This document shows, piece after piece, positions 51,089 to 60,012 of a stretch of DNA of 64,000 nt. The notes under the pieces are model-generated. The model saw only the letters and a program-made list of their open reading frames with translations. It was not told the DNA's origin and did no database searches. The stretch's first letter is position 1; each line of letters starts with the position of its first letter. Origin of the DNA: Kitasatospora aureofaciens (GTDB lineage: Bacteria > Actinomycetota > Actinomycetes > Streptomycetales > Streptomycetaceae); the NCBI RefSeq assembly GCF_001188955.3, contig NZ_JPRF03000043.1, positions 248,001 to 312,000 on the forward strand, read 5' to 3'. The position numbers and the translations under genes are program-made.

Positions 51089-51680
51089 GGACCTCGCTGC
51101 CGCGGCCTCCCGCCGGATCGACACCGACCCCGACCCGGCCGACTGCGCCGATCTGCTGGCCGCCGCGTTCGCCCGGGAGCCGGCCGTCTCCTGGATCTGC
51201 GGCGGCGCGCACTCCGCCCGCTCTCGCTGGTTCCGCGCCACCCTGCACACCCACGCCGGCCTCGCCGGGGCCCGCCGTACGGCTCTGGTGGACACCGACG
51301 GACGGCTCCTGGCGGCAGCCGTCCTGACCCCGCCGGGCGGGACCCCGTCCGCCGGCGCCCGCGCGCTCTGGGCGGCCCGGACCCTGCTGAGCAGCGGGCC
51401 GCGCGCCCTCGGCCGGACCCTGCGTTATCTGGACGCCACCGAGGGCGGGGCCCCCGCGGGGGCCTGGACCCTGGAGTTCATCGGAGTCCGCCCGGACCTC
51501 ACCGGCCGTGGAGCGGGCCGCACCCTCCTGGACCACGTCCTGACGACGCCGGGAGCAGTCCACCTGACCACGGCGGACCCGGCGAACGTCCCCCTGTACC
51601 GCCACTTCGACTTCACCACGCTCGGCGGGACCCCGCTGGGACCGCTGACCATCACATCGATGGCGCGCGTACCGAGCTAG
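51081..51680 (+). CDS. GNAT-family N-acetyltransferase
   Basis: 199 residues from ATG 51081 (GGGGTCGGG upstream), overlapping the membrane-protein gene by eight bases. Core motifs: TLEFIGVRPDLTGRGAGRTL (acetyl-CoA loop GRGAG) and AVHLTTADPANVPLYRHFDF. Long N-terminal part with SWICGGAHSARSRWFRATLH. Resembles streptomycete GNATs co-located with TetR regulators; substrate unknown, possibly a small molecule that also acts as the TetR ligand (speculative). Confidence 0.85.
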   Translation: MSEDLAAAASRRIDTDPDPADCADLLAAAFAREPAVSWICGGAHSARSRWFRATLHTHAGLAGARRTALVDTDGRLLAAAVLTPPGGTPSAGARALWAARTLLSSGPRALGRTLRYLDATEGGAPAGAWTLEFIGVRPDLTGRGAGRTLLDHVLTTPGAVHLTTADPANVPLYRHFDFTTLGGTPLGPLTITSMARVPS

Positions 51681-52052
51681 GGCCTGTGTGATGTCGTGAT
51701 CAACCAGTGGTCGGCAGTGGATCACCGATCTCCCCGGCGCTGTCGTACGCGATGCGCTGCTGACCATTGGGGACGCAGATTCTTCGTGCATGTCTACGGC
51801 TTCTGGGGGGAGGCCCCGGATTCGTTGATCGAACCGTGGGGCGCACTCGCCCCGGAAGTGTTTTTGGACATTCTGGCCGACCGGGCGGCCCCGCCACACT
51901 TCCCGAACCGGCCGTGCCGAGCCGCCCGTTGACCACTGCGCCCCGTTCGGCGCGCCCCGGACAGCCCCTCCGGTTACGGTGGGTGAACCGGAGGGGTCAG
52001 CCGGTCGTCCGGAGGGGTTGACCGGAGGGAATGAGCGGACGAGGGTGCGCTG
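51681..52052. other. Intergenic stretch, no gene seen
   Basis: About 370 bases. Short frames without motifs; a repeated CCGGAGGGGT (51990 and 52010 areas) precedes the lipid-kinase gene and supplies purine-rich sequence near its start. Confidence 0.35.
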
Positions 52053-53408
52053 ATGAGCAAAGTGGTGGACCGGCGCCGGCCGCGACTGCTCGCGCGGCTC
52101 GCACTGCTGTGCGCACTGGCGGCGGTGCTGGTGCTCATCCTCACCGGCCCGCACGGGCTGCTGGTGCTGCTCGCCGAATTCGTCGGGCTGGTGCTGATGG
52201 CCGTCGGAGCCTGGTGGGCGATCACCCGCCGGGCCCTGCCACGGATCGCCGGCGCGGCGCTGGCCGTCGCGGCGCCAATCGGTGTCGTCGTGCTGGCCTA
52301 CGGCGCCGAGGTGCTGCTGCTCGCGGTGATCGGCCTGGCCCTGTGGCTGGTCGGGCTCGGCTGTGCCCGTGCCGCGCTGCGGGCGGGCCGGCCGGCCCGG
52401 CCGATGCCGGTGCGGGAGGCCCCGCCGCCGCGCCGACCGGTGCTGATCATGAACCCGCGGTCCGGCGGCGGGAAGGTCGAACGCTTCGACCTCGTCCGCC
52501 GAGCCGAGGAACTGGGCGCCCGGGTGGTGCTGCTCGACACCTCCGACCCCTCGCTGCGGCAGGACGTCGCCGAGCTCGCCCGGGAGGCCGTCGCCGAGGG
52601 CGCCGACCTGCTCGGCGTCGCCGGGGGCGACGGCACCCAGGCACTGGTCGCGGCCGTCGCCGCCGAGCACGACCTGCCGTTCCTGGTCGTCTCCGCCGGC
52701 ACCCGCAACCACTTCGCGATGGACCTCGGCCTCGACCGTGCCGACCCCGCCACCTGCCTGGACGCCCTGCGCGACGGCGTCGAACTCGCCGTCGACCTGG
52801 GCCGGGTGGGCGACCGGACCTTCGTCAACACCGTCTCCTTCGGCGCCTACGCCCAGATCGTGCAGAGCCCCCAGTACCGCGACGCCAAGGCCGCCACCGT
52901 CATGGACACCCTTCCCGACCTGCTGGTGGGCGACGGCGGCACCCGGCTGACCGCCCAGGCCGACGGCCACCGCATCGAGGCGCCGCAGGCCCTGCTGGTC
53001 AGCAACAACCCGTACGCCGCGCCCGACCCCGTCGACCTCGGCCGCCGCCCACGCCTGGACGGCGGCGTACTGGGCGTCCTCGGCATCCGCGTCGACACCG
53101 CCGCCCAGGCGGCCGAACTCGCCCTGCTGGGCGAGCGGGCCGGCGGGCTGAAGCTGCTGTCGGCGCGCCAGGTCACCGTGCACGCCGACGCCCCCGAGAT
53201 CCCCGTCGCCGTCGACGGCGAGGCGCTCACCCTGCCGACCCCGGTCGTCTGCACGCTGCGGCACCGCGCCCTGCGGGTGCGCGTCCCCCGCGACCGCCCC
53301 GGCGCGGACCCGGCCCAGCAGGCCCGTGCCCACCGGTTGGACTGGCGGGACGTCACCCGGCTCGCCCTGGGCCGTACGGGCCCGTCCCGGACGGGCGGCC
53401 ACTCATGA
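52053..53408 (+). CDS. Diacylglycerol/sphingosine-kinase-like lipid kinase with N-terminal membrane helices
   Basis: 451 residues from ATG 52053. Residues 12-105 contain three to four hydrophobic helices. The DAGK catalytic domain follows: NPRSGGGK at 134-141, the nucleotide-binding GGDGT at 191-195 in DLLGVAGGDGTQALVA, then VSAGTRNHFAMDLGLDRADP and TVSFGAYAQIV. The C-terminal domain (VPVAVDGEALTLPTPVV) is of the YegS/BmrU type. It would phosphorylate a lipid at the membrane. Its stop overlaps the start of a PAP2 phosphatase (ATGA), a kinase-phosphatase pairing on lipid substrates. Confidence 0.9.
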   Translation: MSKVVDRRRPRLLARLALLCALAAVLVLILTGPHGLLVLLAEFVGLVLMAVGAWWAITRRALPRIAGAALAVAAPIGVVVLAYGAEVLLLAVIGLALWLVGLGCARAALRAGRPARPMPVREAPPPRRPVLIMNPRSGGGKVERFDLVRRAEELGARVVLLDTSDPSLRQDVAELAREAVAEGADLLGVAGGDGTQALVAAVAAEHDLPFLVVSAGTRNHFAMDLGLDRADPATCLDALRDGVELAVDLGRVGDRTFVNTVSFGAYAQIVQSPQYRDAKAATVMDTLPDLLVGDGGTRLTAQADGHRIEAPQALLVSNNPYAAPDPVDLGRRPRLDGGVLGVLGIRVDTAAQAAELALLGERAGGLKLLSARQVTVHADAPEIPVAVDGEALTLPTPVVCTLRHRALRVRVPRDRPGADPAQQARAHRLDWRDVTRLALGRTGPSRTGGHS

Positions 53409-54061
53409 CCGGCCGCGTCACCGGCCGCGTCACCGGCCGTCTCGTCGGCCGCGTCGCCGGCCCGGTCCTGCACGACCTCGCCGCGCTCGACGGCGCGGTG
53501 TACGCCGCCGTCGCGGCGACCGACACGCCCACCCTCGACGCGGGCCTGCGGGCGCTCTCCCGGGCCGCCGACCACTCGAAGATCAACTTCTCCATCGCGG
53601 CGGCCCTCACCCTGGGCCCCGGCCGGTGGCGCCGCGCCGGACAGGCCGGCGCGGCCTCCGTCGCCGTCGCCTCCTTCACCGCGAACGTCCTCGGCAAGCA
53701 CCTGGTCCGCCGCCCCCGCCCCGACCGCGAGGCGGCGCGGGTGGTGGTCAACCGGCACGTGCCGATGCCGGTCTCGGCCTCCTTCCCCTCCGGCCACACC
53801 GCCTCGGCCTTCGCCCTGGCCACCGCGGTGGGCACGCTCCTGCCCGCCGCCGCCACCCCGCTCACCCTGCTCGCCTGTACTGTCGGCTACTCCCGGGTCC
53901 ACACCGGCGTCCACTATCCGGGCGACGTCCTGGCGGGCGCCCTCCTGGGCAGCGCCTGTGCCGGTGTGGTGCTCGCTGTGGGGCAGCGGTGGGTGGCGCG
54001 TCAGGTGTCGCCGGTCGCCGATGCTCCGCCCTGCGGTGCACGCGCCACAAGGCCGGGCTGA
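53405..54061 (+). CDS. PAP2-superfamily phosphatase
   Basis: 218 residues from ATG 53405. The three phosphatase motifs are intact: KHLVRRPRP (98-106), PSGHTASAFALA (128-139) and SRVHTGVHYPGDVLAG (163-178). Hydrophobic helices surround them. The first 16 residues consist of GRVTGRVTGRLVGRV encoded by 12-base direct repeats, an unusual basic tail before the first helix. It probably dephosphorylates an isoprenoid or glycerolipid phosphate in the membrane and is translationally coupled to the lipid kinase. Confidence 0.92.
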   Translation: MTGRVTGRVTGRLVGRVAGPVLHDLAALDGAVYAAVAATDTPTLDAGLRALSRAADHSKINFSIAAALTLGPGRWRRAGQAGAASVAVASFTANVLGKHLVRRPRPDREAARVVVNRHVPMPVSASFPSGHTASAFALATAVGTLLPAAATPLTLLACTVGYSRVHTGVHYPGDVLAGALLGSACAGVVLAVGQRWVARQVSPVADAPPCGARATRPG

Positions 54062-54155
54062 GCTCGTCAGACCGGACTCAGGGCCGGCACGTCACCGTCG
54101 GGGGGCGTCGACGTCGATCGCGGCCAGCCGCCGCGGATCCAGCGGGCTGCTGCGG

Positions 54156-54437
54156 ATGGCCGCGGCACTGCATGGTCGTGCCGCGGCCTCCGGTGCGCGC
54201 CTGAGCCTCGCCCCCGTCACCGCCGAGCGCGGACGCCGCCGGTGGCAGTGGGCGCTGGAACTGAACGCGGGGCCCGGCCACGACACCCTGCTGACCGTCC
54301 TCACCGACAGCCGTCTCCCGCTCGGCCTGGAGCTGTGGCGACGGGAGTGCACCTGCGGCCAGCCGGTGTCGGCAGGGTGCGCGCTCTTTCTCACGCGTAC
54401 CTGCACTCACGTGATAACCGGCGGCAGGAGCGCGTAG
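54156..54437 (+). CDS. Hypothetical small protein
   Basis: 93 residues from ATG 54156. Codon bias is coding-like for the first 75 codons (LSLAPVTAERGRRRWQWALE; LNAGPGHDTLLTVLTDSRLP; LGLELWRRECTCGQPVSAGC) and weak at the end (FLTRTCTHVITGGRSA). It has five Cys in the C-terminal third. No RBS is obvious, and it may be a fragment. Not recognised. Confidence 0.35.
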   Translation: MAAALHGRAAASGARLSLAPVTAERGRRRWQWALELNAGPGHDTLLTVLTDSRLPLGLELWRRECTCGQPVSAGCALFLTRTCTHVITGGRSA

Positions 54438-54450
54438 CCCGAAGGGCTAC
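54434..54450. terminator. Short hairpin followed by T-rich sequence
   Basis: GTAGCCC-GAA-GGGCTAC, 7-bp stem and three-base loop, followed within 10 bases by CCTTTTCTTC. This is the most classical intrinsic terminator in the window. Confidence 0.65.
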
Positions 54451-54453
54451 ATC

Positions 54454-54562
54454 ACAACCTTTTCTTCAGTGACCATTACCGCCACCGAATTCATATCGAT
54501 GAACTTACTCTCGTCCGGGTTCACCAGCTCCTTGTAATTCTTGGACGCGAAGAAGGCGTCGG
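54454..54562 (-). pseudogene. EthD-domain-like protein, C-terminal remnant
   Basis: The minus strand reads HHADAFFASKNYKELVNPDE, SKFIDMNSVAVMVTEEKVVM and stop. This resembles the end of EthD/dabb-type monooxygenase-like small proteins (FFxSxxYxxLVxPDExxFID.....VMVTEE). The codon use is much AT-richer than everything around it, suggesting a recently acquired scrap. Confidence 0.45.
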
Positions 54563-54618
54563 CGTGGTGTCGGCTTCGATCAGGCCCCGCTTCGAGCAGC
54601 CGGGCGGGGGCGGAGCGG

Positions 54619-55425
54619 TCACTGGATGATGACCGCCATGTCGCCGTAACTGGCGTACCCGGCCGCGAAGGCCGCCGCGCTGATCTGCAGCTGCCCACGG
54701 GCCGGGTCGTTGATCAGATACTGCCCGTTGCTGACCGCGGTCACGACGACGGTGTGCTCGGACGGGCCGGCGTAGGGCACCACACGGCCGTCGTACGCGG
54801 TGTACGAGCCCGCCGCGACGTCACGCCAGTTGTAGTCGACCCAGACGATGGCGAGGTGCCCCGCGGCGACCGCACTGCCCAGCTGGGCGGGGGAGATGCC
54901 CTGTCCGGCTGCCGCCACGGACATGCCGTAGGACTGCGCGGCCCGGGCGACCGGTGGGTAGTACACGCCGAAGCCGGTACCGGCCCCTTCCGAGCCGTTG
55001 GGGCTCCCCACGAAGGCCTGGAACGGGTCCCCGGACAGCGGCCCCGAGACCCCCGCCTTGGGATGTGCCAGGTCGATGCCGATGTGTCCGAGCACGTCCT
55101 GGTCGGACACCTGCACTCCCCGTGCGGCCAGCACCATGCGCAGGGAGGTCGCCTCGCAGTCGTTGCCCAGCTGCTGCTGGTAGGCCGGGACAGCGGTGGT
55201 GACGGCACTCGACGGAAGCGTGCCGATCACCATGACAGTGCCGGTCAGGACGGCGGTGAGGGTCGCTACCAGCCTGCCGCGTCTCCTCCTCGGCAGCCGG
55301 CCCGGCGCCGGGCGCGTCCGGGCGCTCGGCGCCGTTGCGGGCGACGAGGCCGCGGGTGGGCCCGGCCGTCGCGAGCTCGGGTACAGGCATCGCCCGCCGT
55401 TCAGGACGTCCTCGTGGCTCTCCAT
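54619..55425 (-). CDS. Exported C39-family peptidase-like protein
   Basis: 268 residues from ATG 55425 with GGGAGGAG seven bases upstream. A basic, Pro-rich N-terminus of 50 residues is followed by a hydrophobic export or anchor helix LVATLTAVLTGTVMVIGTLP. The papain-like C39 core then shows QQQLGNDCEATSLRMVLAAR with Cys90 and Gln83-85, SEHTVVVTAV with His224 and LINDPARG with Asp240. The long N-terminal basic region before the helix suggests type II membrane orientation rather than a cleaved signal. Substrate unknown; no leader-peptide gene lies nearby. Confidence 0.85.
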   Translation of the reverse strand: MESHEDVLNGGRCLYPSSRRPGPPAASSPATAPSARTRPAPGRLPRRRRGRLVATLTAVLTGTVMVIGTLPSSAVTTAVPAYQQQLGNDCEATSLRMVLAARGVQVSDQDVLGHIGIDLAHPKAGVSGPLSGDPFQAFVGSPNGSEGAGTGFGVYYPPVARAAQSYGMSVAAAGQGISPAQLGSAVAAGHLAIVWVDYNWRDVAAGSYTAYDGRVVPYAGPSEHTVVVTAVSNGQYLINDPARGQLQISAAAFAAGYASYGDMAVIIQ

Positions 55426-55863
55426 GGCCTGGCTCCTCCCATGGCGTCCGGTTGTCTGAGCACGGGACTTCCCCTGCGGATGCCGCTCGCCCGAACGCGG
55501 GCCGGTGGCACCCCGGGACGCCCCTTCCATCGAACCTCGGGTTCGCCCGCTCCGCCTCGCGGTGACACCAGCACCGGCGGAGCCGACCACCGTGGGTAGG
55601 CGGAAGGAGTCGCGGACGAATACGGTCCGTCACCTCCTCGCCGCACGGGCGCGGATACGGCAGGGACCGCGCGCGCCGGCGCCCAGGACAGTGCGACAAC
55701 GAACCGCCATGCCAGGTACGGAGCGTAACGGACTTCCCCTCGGGCCAGGGGCGGTTCGGTCCGCCCTGCCCACGCCCTCCACCGGCTGCGGCCCCTGCAC
55801 ACCCTGCCCGCCACCCGCCGCCGGCCCCGGAGGCCACCGGCGGTCGCGCTCCGACCCCCGGGT
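55426..55863. other. Intergenic stretch, no gene seen
   Basis: About 440 bases between the C39 gene and the 3' end of the WD40 gene. No gene or clear hairpin was recognised. Confidence 0.35.
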
Positions 55864-58800
55864 TCAGCCGGGCGGACATACCGGACCGGCTGACTCGCCC
55901 GGCAGGTACGCCGCCCGCTCCTCCTGGGTCAGACCTCGGCTGACGGCCCGGCAGATCCGATCGATCGCTGCGGCGGGTCGGGGGAGGACGATGGTCCGCA
56001 GCCGAGCGGTGTCGTCGTAGCTACCGGTGGCGATGGTTCTTCCATCGGGGCTGAACACCGCTGACAACACCATGTCGGTGTGGCCGGTCAGGGTGGCACG
56101 GGCCGCGCCGGTGGCCACGTCCCACAGTCTCACGGTGTGGTCGCGGCTGGCGGTGACGAGGGTCTGCCCGTCGGGACTGAACGCCGCCGAGAACACCGTG
56201 TTGGTGTGGCCGGTCAGGGTGGTGAGGCTCCTGCCGGTGGCCACGTCCCACAGCCGTGCGGTGTTGTCGCCGCTGGCGGTGGCGAGGGCTTTCCCGTCGG
56301 GGCTGAACGCCACCGACCACACCTCGCCGGTGTGGCCGGTCAGCGTCCTGAGGCTCCTGCCGGTGGCCGCCTCCCAGAGCCGAACGGTCCGGTCCGCGCT
56401 GCCGGTTGCCAGGGTGTGGCCGTCAGGACCGAACGCCACCGAGAACACCGTGTTGGTGTGGCCGGTCAGGGTGGCACGGGCCGCGCCGGTGGCCACGTCC
56501 CACAGCTTCACGGTGTGGTCGCGGCTGGCGGTGGCGAGAGTCTTCCCGTCCGGGCTGAACACCACCGACATCACCATGTCGGTGTGGCCGGTCAGGGTGG
56601 TGAGGCTCCTGCCGGTGGCCACGTCCCACAGCTTCACGGTCCGGTCGCCGCTGCCGGTCGCGAGGGTGCGGCCGTCAGGACTGAACGCCACCGACCACAC
56701 CTCGCCAGTGTGGCCGGTCAGGGTGGTGAGGCTCCTGCCGGTGGCCACGTCCCACAGCTTCGCGGTCTTGTCGCCGCTGCCGGTTGCCAGGGTGCGGCCA
56801 TCGGGGCTGAACGCCACCGACCAGACCGGTCCGGTGTGGCCCGTCAGCATCGAGCGGGTACCCACATCCCACAGCCGCGCGGTCCTGTCGCCGCTGCCGG
56901 ACGCGAGGGTCTTCCCGTCGGGACTGAACGCCACCGAGTACACCTCTCCGGTGTGGCCGGTCAGAGGTGTGCGGGTGGCGCCGGTGGCCACGTCCCACAT
57001 CAGTACGGTGTTGTCGGCGCTGCCGGTTGCCAGGGTGCGGCCATCGGGACTGAACGCCGCCGAGACCACCGCGTCACTGTGGCCGGTCAGGGTCAAGCGG
57101 GTCGTTCCGGTGACCACGTCCCACAGCCGTGCCGTGTAGTCGCGGCTGCCGGTCGCCAGGGTGCGGCCGTCGGGACTGAACGCCACCGCGTAGACCTCGT
57201 TGGCGTGGCCGGTGAGGGTGGCTCGGACAGTGCCGCTGGCCGCGCCCCACAGCCGAACTGTCCCGTCGGCGCCGGCGGTTGCCAGGGTGTGGCCGTCCGG
57301 GCTGAACACCACCGAATTGATCTCTCCGGTGTGGCCGGTGAGGGTGGTGCGGACAGCGCCGGTGGCCGCGTCCCACAGCCGAACTGTCCCGTCGGCGCCG
57401 GCGGTTGCGAGCGTGTGACCGTCCGGACTGAACGCCACCGAGCGCACCTCGCCGGTGTGGCCGGTGAGGGTGGCTCGGACAGTGCCGGTGGCCGCGTCCC
57501 ACAGCCGAACGGACCTGTCCGTACCGGCGGTTGCGAGCGTGTGACCGTCCGGACTGAACGCCACCGAGCGCACCTCGCCGGTGTGGCCGGTGAGGGTGGC
57601 TCGGACAGTGCCAGTGGCCGCGTCCCACAGCCGAACGGTCCTGTCACCGCTGCCGGTTGCCAGGGTGTGGCCGTCGGGGCTGAACGCCACCGAGTAGACC
57701 GAGTCGGTGTGACCGGACAGGCGTCGCCGCAGTGGGAGGGACGCGGCGTTGTCCAGGCTCTCGACGGATTCGGGAGTGTGGCCGGTGCGGTACGCCTGGA
57801 CGGCCAGTAGCGAGGCGAGGTCGGGGTCGGTGCTGATGAGGGTGCCGGCCTGGAGGGCGAGCTGCCGGGAGAGGGCCGTCTGCCGTTCGGCGACGGCCGT
57901 CCGCTGCTGCCGGACCGCGTATCCCGCAGCGGCGAGTGCGAGGACGAGGACCCCGGCCAGGACCGCGTTGAGGCGCCTGCTGCGCCGGATGGCGGCCTGC
58001 TGGCGCTGCCTGCTGGCGGTGAGGAAAGCGGCGATCCCGCTCGGTAGGCGGCGGTGCCGGGACCATTCGAGGCCTTCCGCGAGCGCCGTCCCGCCGAGCA
58101 GGTCACCGGGGTCCTTCTGCTGGGCCCAGCGGGCTCGCCGTTCCCGGATGTGTTCGAGCCACTCCTGGAAGCGGTGGTCCTGGTTGACCCACTCGCGTAG
58201 CGTGCCCCAGTCGCGGATGAGCGCGTCATGGATGAGCTCGGCCACCGGCTGCCCGGCCGGGGCGTCGGATCCTACGGCCGCAGGCGTGTAGGTGGTGATG
58301 ATCCGGTGGCCGGTGAGGGCGGCGAGGACGGCATCGATGGCTCGCTCGCTGCCGGGAACGGCGTCGGGGTCGGCTGCCAGCTCGCGCAGCTCCCGCAGGG
58401 GCACCTGTGCCCGGATGGCCGGAATCTGGTGGCTCGGGTCGGCCGGGCGAACCAGGGAGGTCAGGATCCGCCGTGCGATGGACCGGTGGCCGGGGGGTAG
58501 CTGGTCGAGGGCGGTGTCGCACCAGGTGGTCAGGCTTCCGGTGACCGCGCCGATGCGCCGGTAGGCGTCGTGGGTGAGGTAGCCGTCCCGGCGGCCTTGC
58601 CAGAGCTGGCTGAGGGCCAGCTCCAGCAGGGGCAGGACGGTGACGGGAGCCTGGCGGGTGGCGGTCCCGTCGGGGGTGGTAGCCAGGACGTCGGTGACGA
58701 TCTGCTCGGGCAGTCCGGGCTGGAAGCGGGCGCCCACGTCCTGGGCGGGCAGGGTGATGATGTCGCGCAGGTCGTCCTGGCTCAGGCTGCCCGGCACGTT

Positions 58801-60009
58801 GAGGAGCCCGGGCATCGAGGCATGCAGCAACTTCGGTGCCAGGGCGGCGAGTTGATGGTAGAAGTCATCGCGCATGACCAGGATCACCTGGAGCCGGGCG
58901 ATCGAGTCGACCGCCGCGGTGAGCTGGTCCGCGATGGCCGGGCGGTGGTCCGGCCGTCGGCCGTCGGTCGGCTGGGCGAGGAACTCCTCGAACTGGTCGA
59001 TGATCAGGATGACGCGTTGGCAGCCGGGGTCGGCCGCGAGTCTGCGGATGACGGCGGCGGCGATCCCGTCGGTGGCGGCCCCGACAAGTCCGGCGTGTTC
59101 CAGTTCGGCCGTCAGATCCTGCCTGGGTCTGACGAGCACGGACAACCACCGTTCGCTGCCCGGTAGTTCACCCGCAGCGAGGGCGGGTAGGACGCCGGCC
59201 TGGATCAGGGACGACTTGCCCGATCCGGAGGGCCCGAGCAGCAGCGTCAGCCGCCTGTGCCGGGCCAGGTTCGCCAGCACCTGCCGCACCGCGTCCCTGC
59301 GGCCCTCGAACCACCGGGCCTGCTCCGCGGTGAACGGCTCCAGTCCCCGGTAGGGGCACACGTCCCGCTCGGCCAGGTCGGGCCGGATCTCCCGCAGTGT
59401 CCGGGTCGGGGTGGCATAGGCGATGCCCTGCCCCCGCTCGAAGGCGTCGGGGGCGGTGATCTCGGTGACCATGCCGATGACCAGGCCGGTCACCTCGTCC
59501 AGGACCGGGCCGCCACTGAACCCGGTGGTCAGGTCGTTGGCCTCGGTCAACTGCAGCAGCGCGCCCCTGCCCGCACCGGGCGGCAGCAGATCACCGGCCA
59601 TCCCGAAGCCGAAGTGCCCGCCCGGCGGAGCCTGCGCGGGGAACCCGAACGACCGCACCCGGTGGCTCCGGCACCCCTCCGCAGAGCCCAACGGCAACGG
59701 CTCCGTACCCGCAGTGCTCCCGTTCAGGCGCACGACGGCGACGTCGTCGCCTCCCGGGGCACGCCAGGCCTCGTCCAGGACCCGGCCGTCCACCCGCGGC
59801 GCACCGTCCGCGTGCGGGAAGACGAGCCGCACCGGCTCACCGGGCCCACTTCCGGCGGCGACCACCACGTGCGCGCAGGTGACCAGGAGGCCATCGGCCA
59901 CCAGAAAGCCCGCCCCGACCACCTCACCGCCCGCTCCGAGAACCTGGGCCACGGCGGAAGGCAGCCCCGGCGCACGGTCGCCCTCCGACCCGTTGCCAGC
60001 GATGTCCAC
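55864..60009 (-). CDS. Trypsin-like protease / STAND NTPase / WD40 conflict-system protein
   Basis: 1381 residues. Trypsin-like domain 1-215: His47 in TCAHVV, Asp89 in GDDVAVVRL, Ser165 in TTGFSGGPV. Then CPYRGLEPFTAEQARWFEGR (nSTAND1 entry), Walker A GPSGSGKSS at 259-267, Walker B VILIIDQFEEFL at 333-344 and a winged-helix region. A hydrophobic helix (LNAVLAGVLVLALAAAGYAV) and coiled coil follow, then 14 WD40 repeats of mostly 42 residues (LTGHTGEVxSVAFSPDGHTL ... TVRLWD), enough for two seven-bladed propellers. This is the architecture of regulated conflict or suicide systems of multicellular bacteria: propellers sense, the NTPase oligomerises, the protease acts. Its start lies just after the Trypco1-like gene's stop. 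Confidence 0.95.
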   Translation of the reverse strand: MDIAGNGSEGDRAPGLPSAVAQVLGAGGEVVGAGFLVADGLLVTCAHVVVAAGSGPGEPVRLVFPHADGAPRVDGRVLDEAWRAPGGDDVAVVRLNGSTAGTEPLPLGSAEGCRSHRVRSFGFPAQAPPGGHFGFGMAGDLLPPGAGRGALLQLTEANDLTTGFSGGPVLDEVTGLVIGMVTEITAPDAFERGQGIAYATPTRTLREIRPDLAERDVCPYRGLEPFTAEQARWFEGRRDAVRQVLANLARHRRLTLLLGPSGSGKSSLIQAGVLPALAAGELPGSERWLSVLVRPRQDLTAELEHAGLVGAATDGIAAAVIRRLAADPGCQRVILIIDQFEEFLAQPTDGRRPDHRPAIADQLTAAVDSIARLQVILVMRDDFYHQLAALAPKLLHASMPGLLNVPGSLSQDDLRDIITLPAQDVGARFQPGLPEQIVTDVLATTPDGTATRQAPVTVLPLLELALSQLWQGRRDGYLTHDAYRRIGAVTGSLTTWCDTALDQLPPGHRSIARRILTSLVRPADPSHQIPAIRAQVPLRELRELAADPDAVPGSERAIDAVLAALTGHRIITTYTPAAVGSDAPAGQPVAELIHDALIRDWGTLREWVNQDHRFQEWLEHIRERRARWAQQKDPGDLLGGTALAEGLEWSRHRRLPSGIAAFLTASRQRQQAAIRRSRRLNAVLAGVLVLALAAAGYAVRQQRTAVAERQTALSRQLALQAGTLISTDPDLASLLAVQAYRTGHTPESVESLDNAASLPLRRRLSGHTDSVYSVAFSPDGHTLATGSGDRTVRLWDAATGTVRATLTGHTGEVRSVAFSPDGHTLATAGTDRSVRLWDAATGTVRATLTGHTGEVRSVAFSPDGHTLATAGADGTVRLWDAATGAVRTTLTGHTGEINSVVFSPDGHTLATAGADGTVRLWGAASGTVRATLTGHANEVYAVAFSPDGRTLATGSRDYTARLWDVVTGTTRLTLTGHSDAVVSAAFSPDGRTLATGSADNTVLMWDVATGATRTPLTGHTGEVYSVAFSPDGKTLASGSGDRTARLWDVGTRSMLTGHTGPVWSVAFSPDGRTLATGSGDKTAKLWDVATGRSLTTLTGHTGEVWSVAFSPDGRTLATGSGDRTVKLWDVATGRSLTTLTGHTDMVMSVVFSPDGKTLATASRDHTVKLWDVATGAARATLTGHTNTVFSVAFGPDGHTLATGSADRTVRLWEAATGRSLRTLTGHTGEVWSVAFSPDGKALATASGDNTARLWDVATGRSLTTLTGHTNTVFSAAFSPDGQTLVTASRDHTVRLWDVATGAARATLTGHTDMVLSAVFSPDGRTIATGSYDDTARLRTIVLPRPAAAIDRICRAVSRGLTQEERAAYLPGESAGPVCPPG
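56000..57730 (-). repeat. Array of fourteen 126-bp WD40-coding repeats
   Basis: The propeller part is encoded by tandem 126-base units that are very similar at DNA level, for example the units around 57420-57480 and 57540-57600 are nearly identical. One unit is three codons shorter (VGTRSM). Such arrays expand and shuffle by recombination. Confidence 0.9.
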
Positions 60010-60012
60010 CGG

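Noticed and set aside
54821-55879. 352-codon minus-strand frame over the C39 gene
   Set aside because: It lies in another frame of the same strand; the C39 frame has the catalytic residues and a good RBS.
56000-57730. CRISPR-like regular repeats
   Set aside because: Units are 126 bp, continuous and in frame with a WD40 protein, with no short repeats and unique spacers.
56027-57810. Long plus-strand frames across the WD40 array with regular repeats
   Set aside because: The periodicity is the complement of the 126-bp WD40-coding repeats, not a separate repeat protein.
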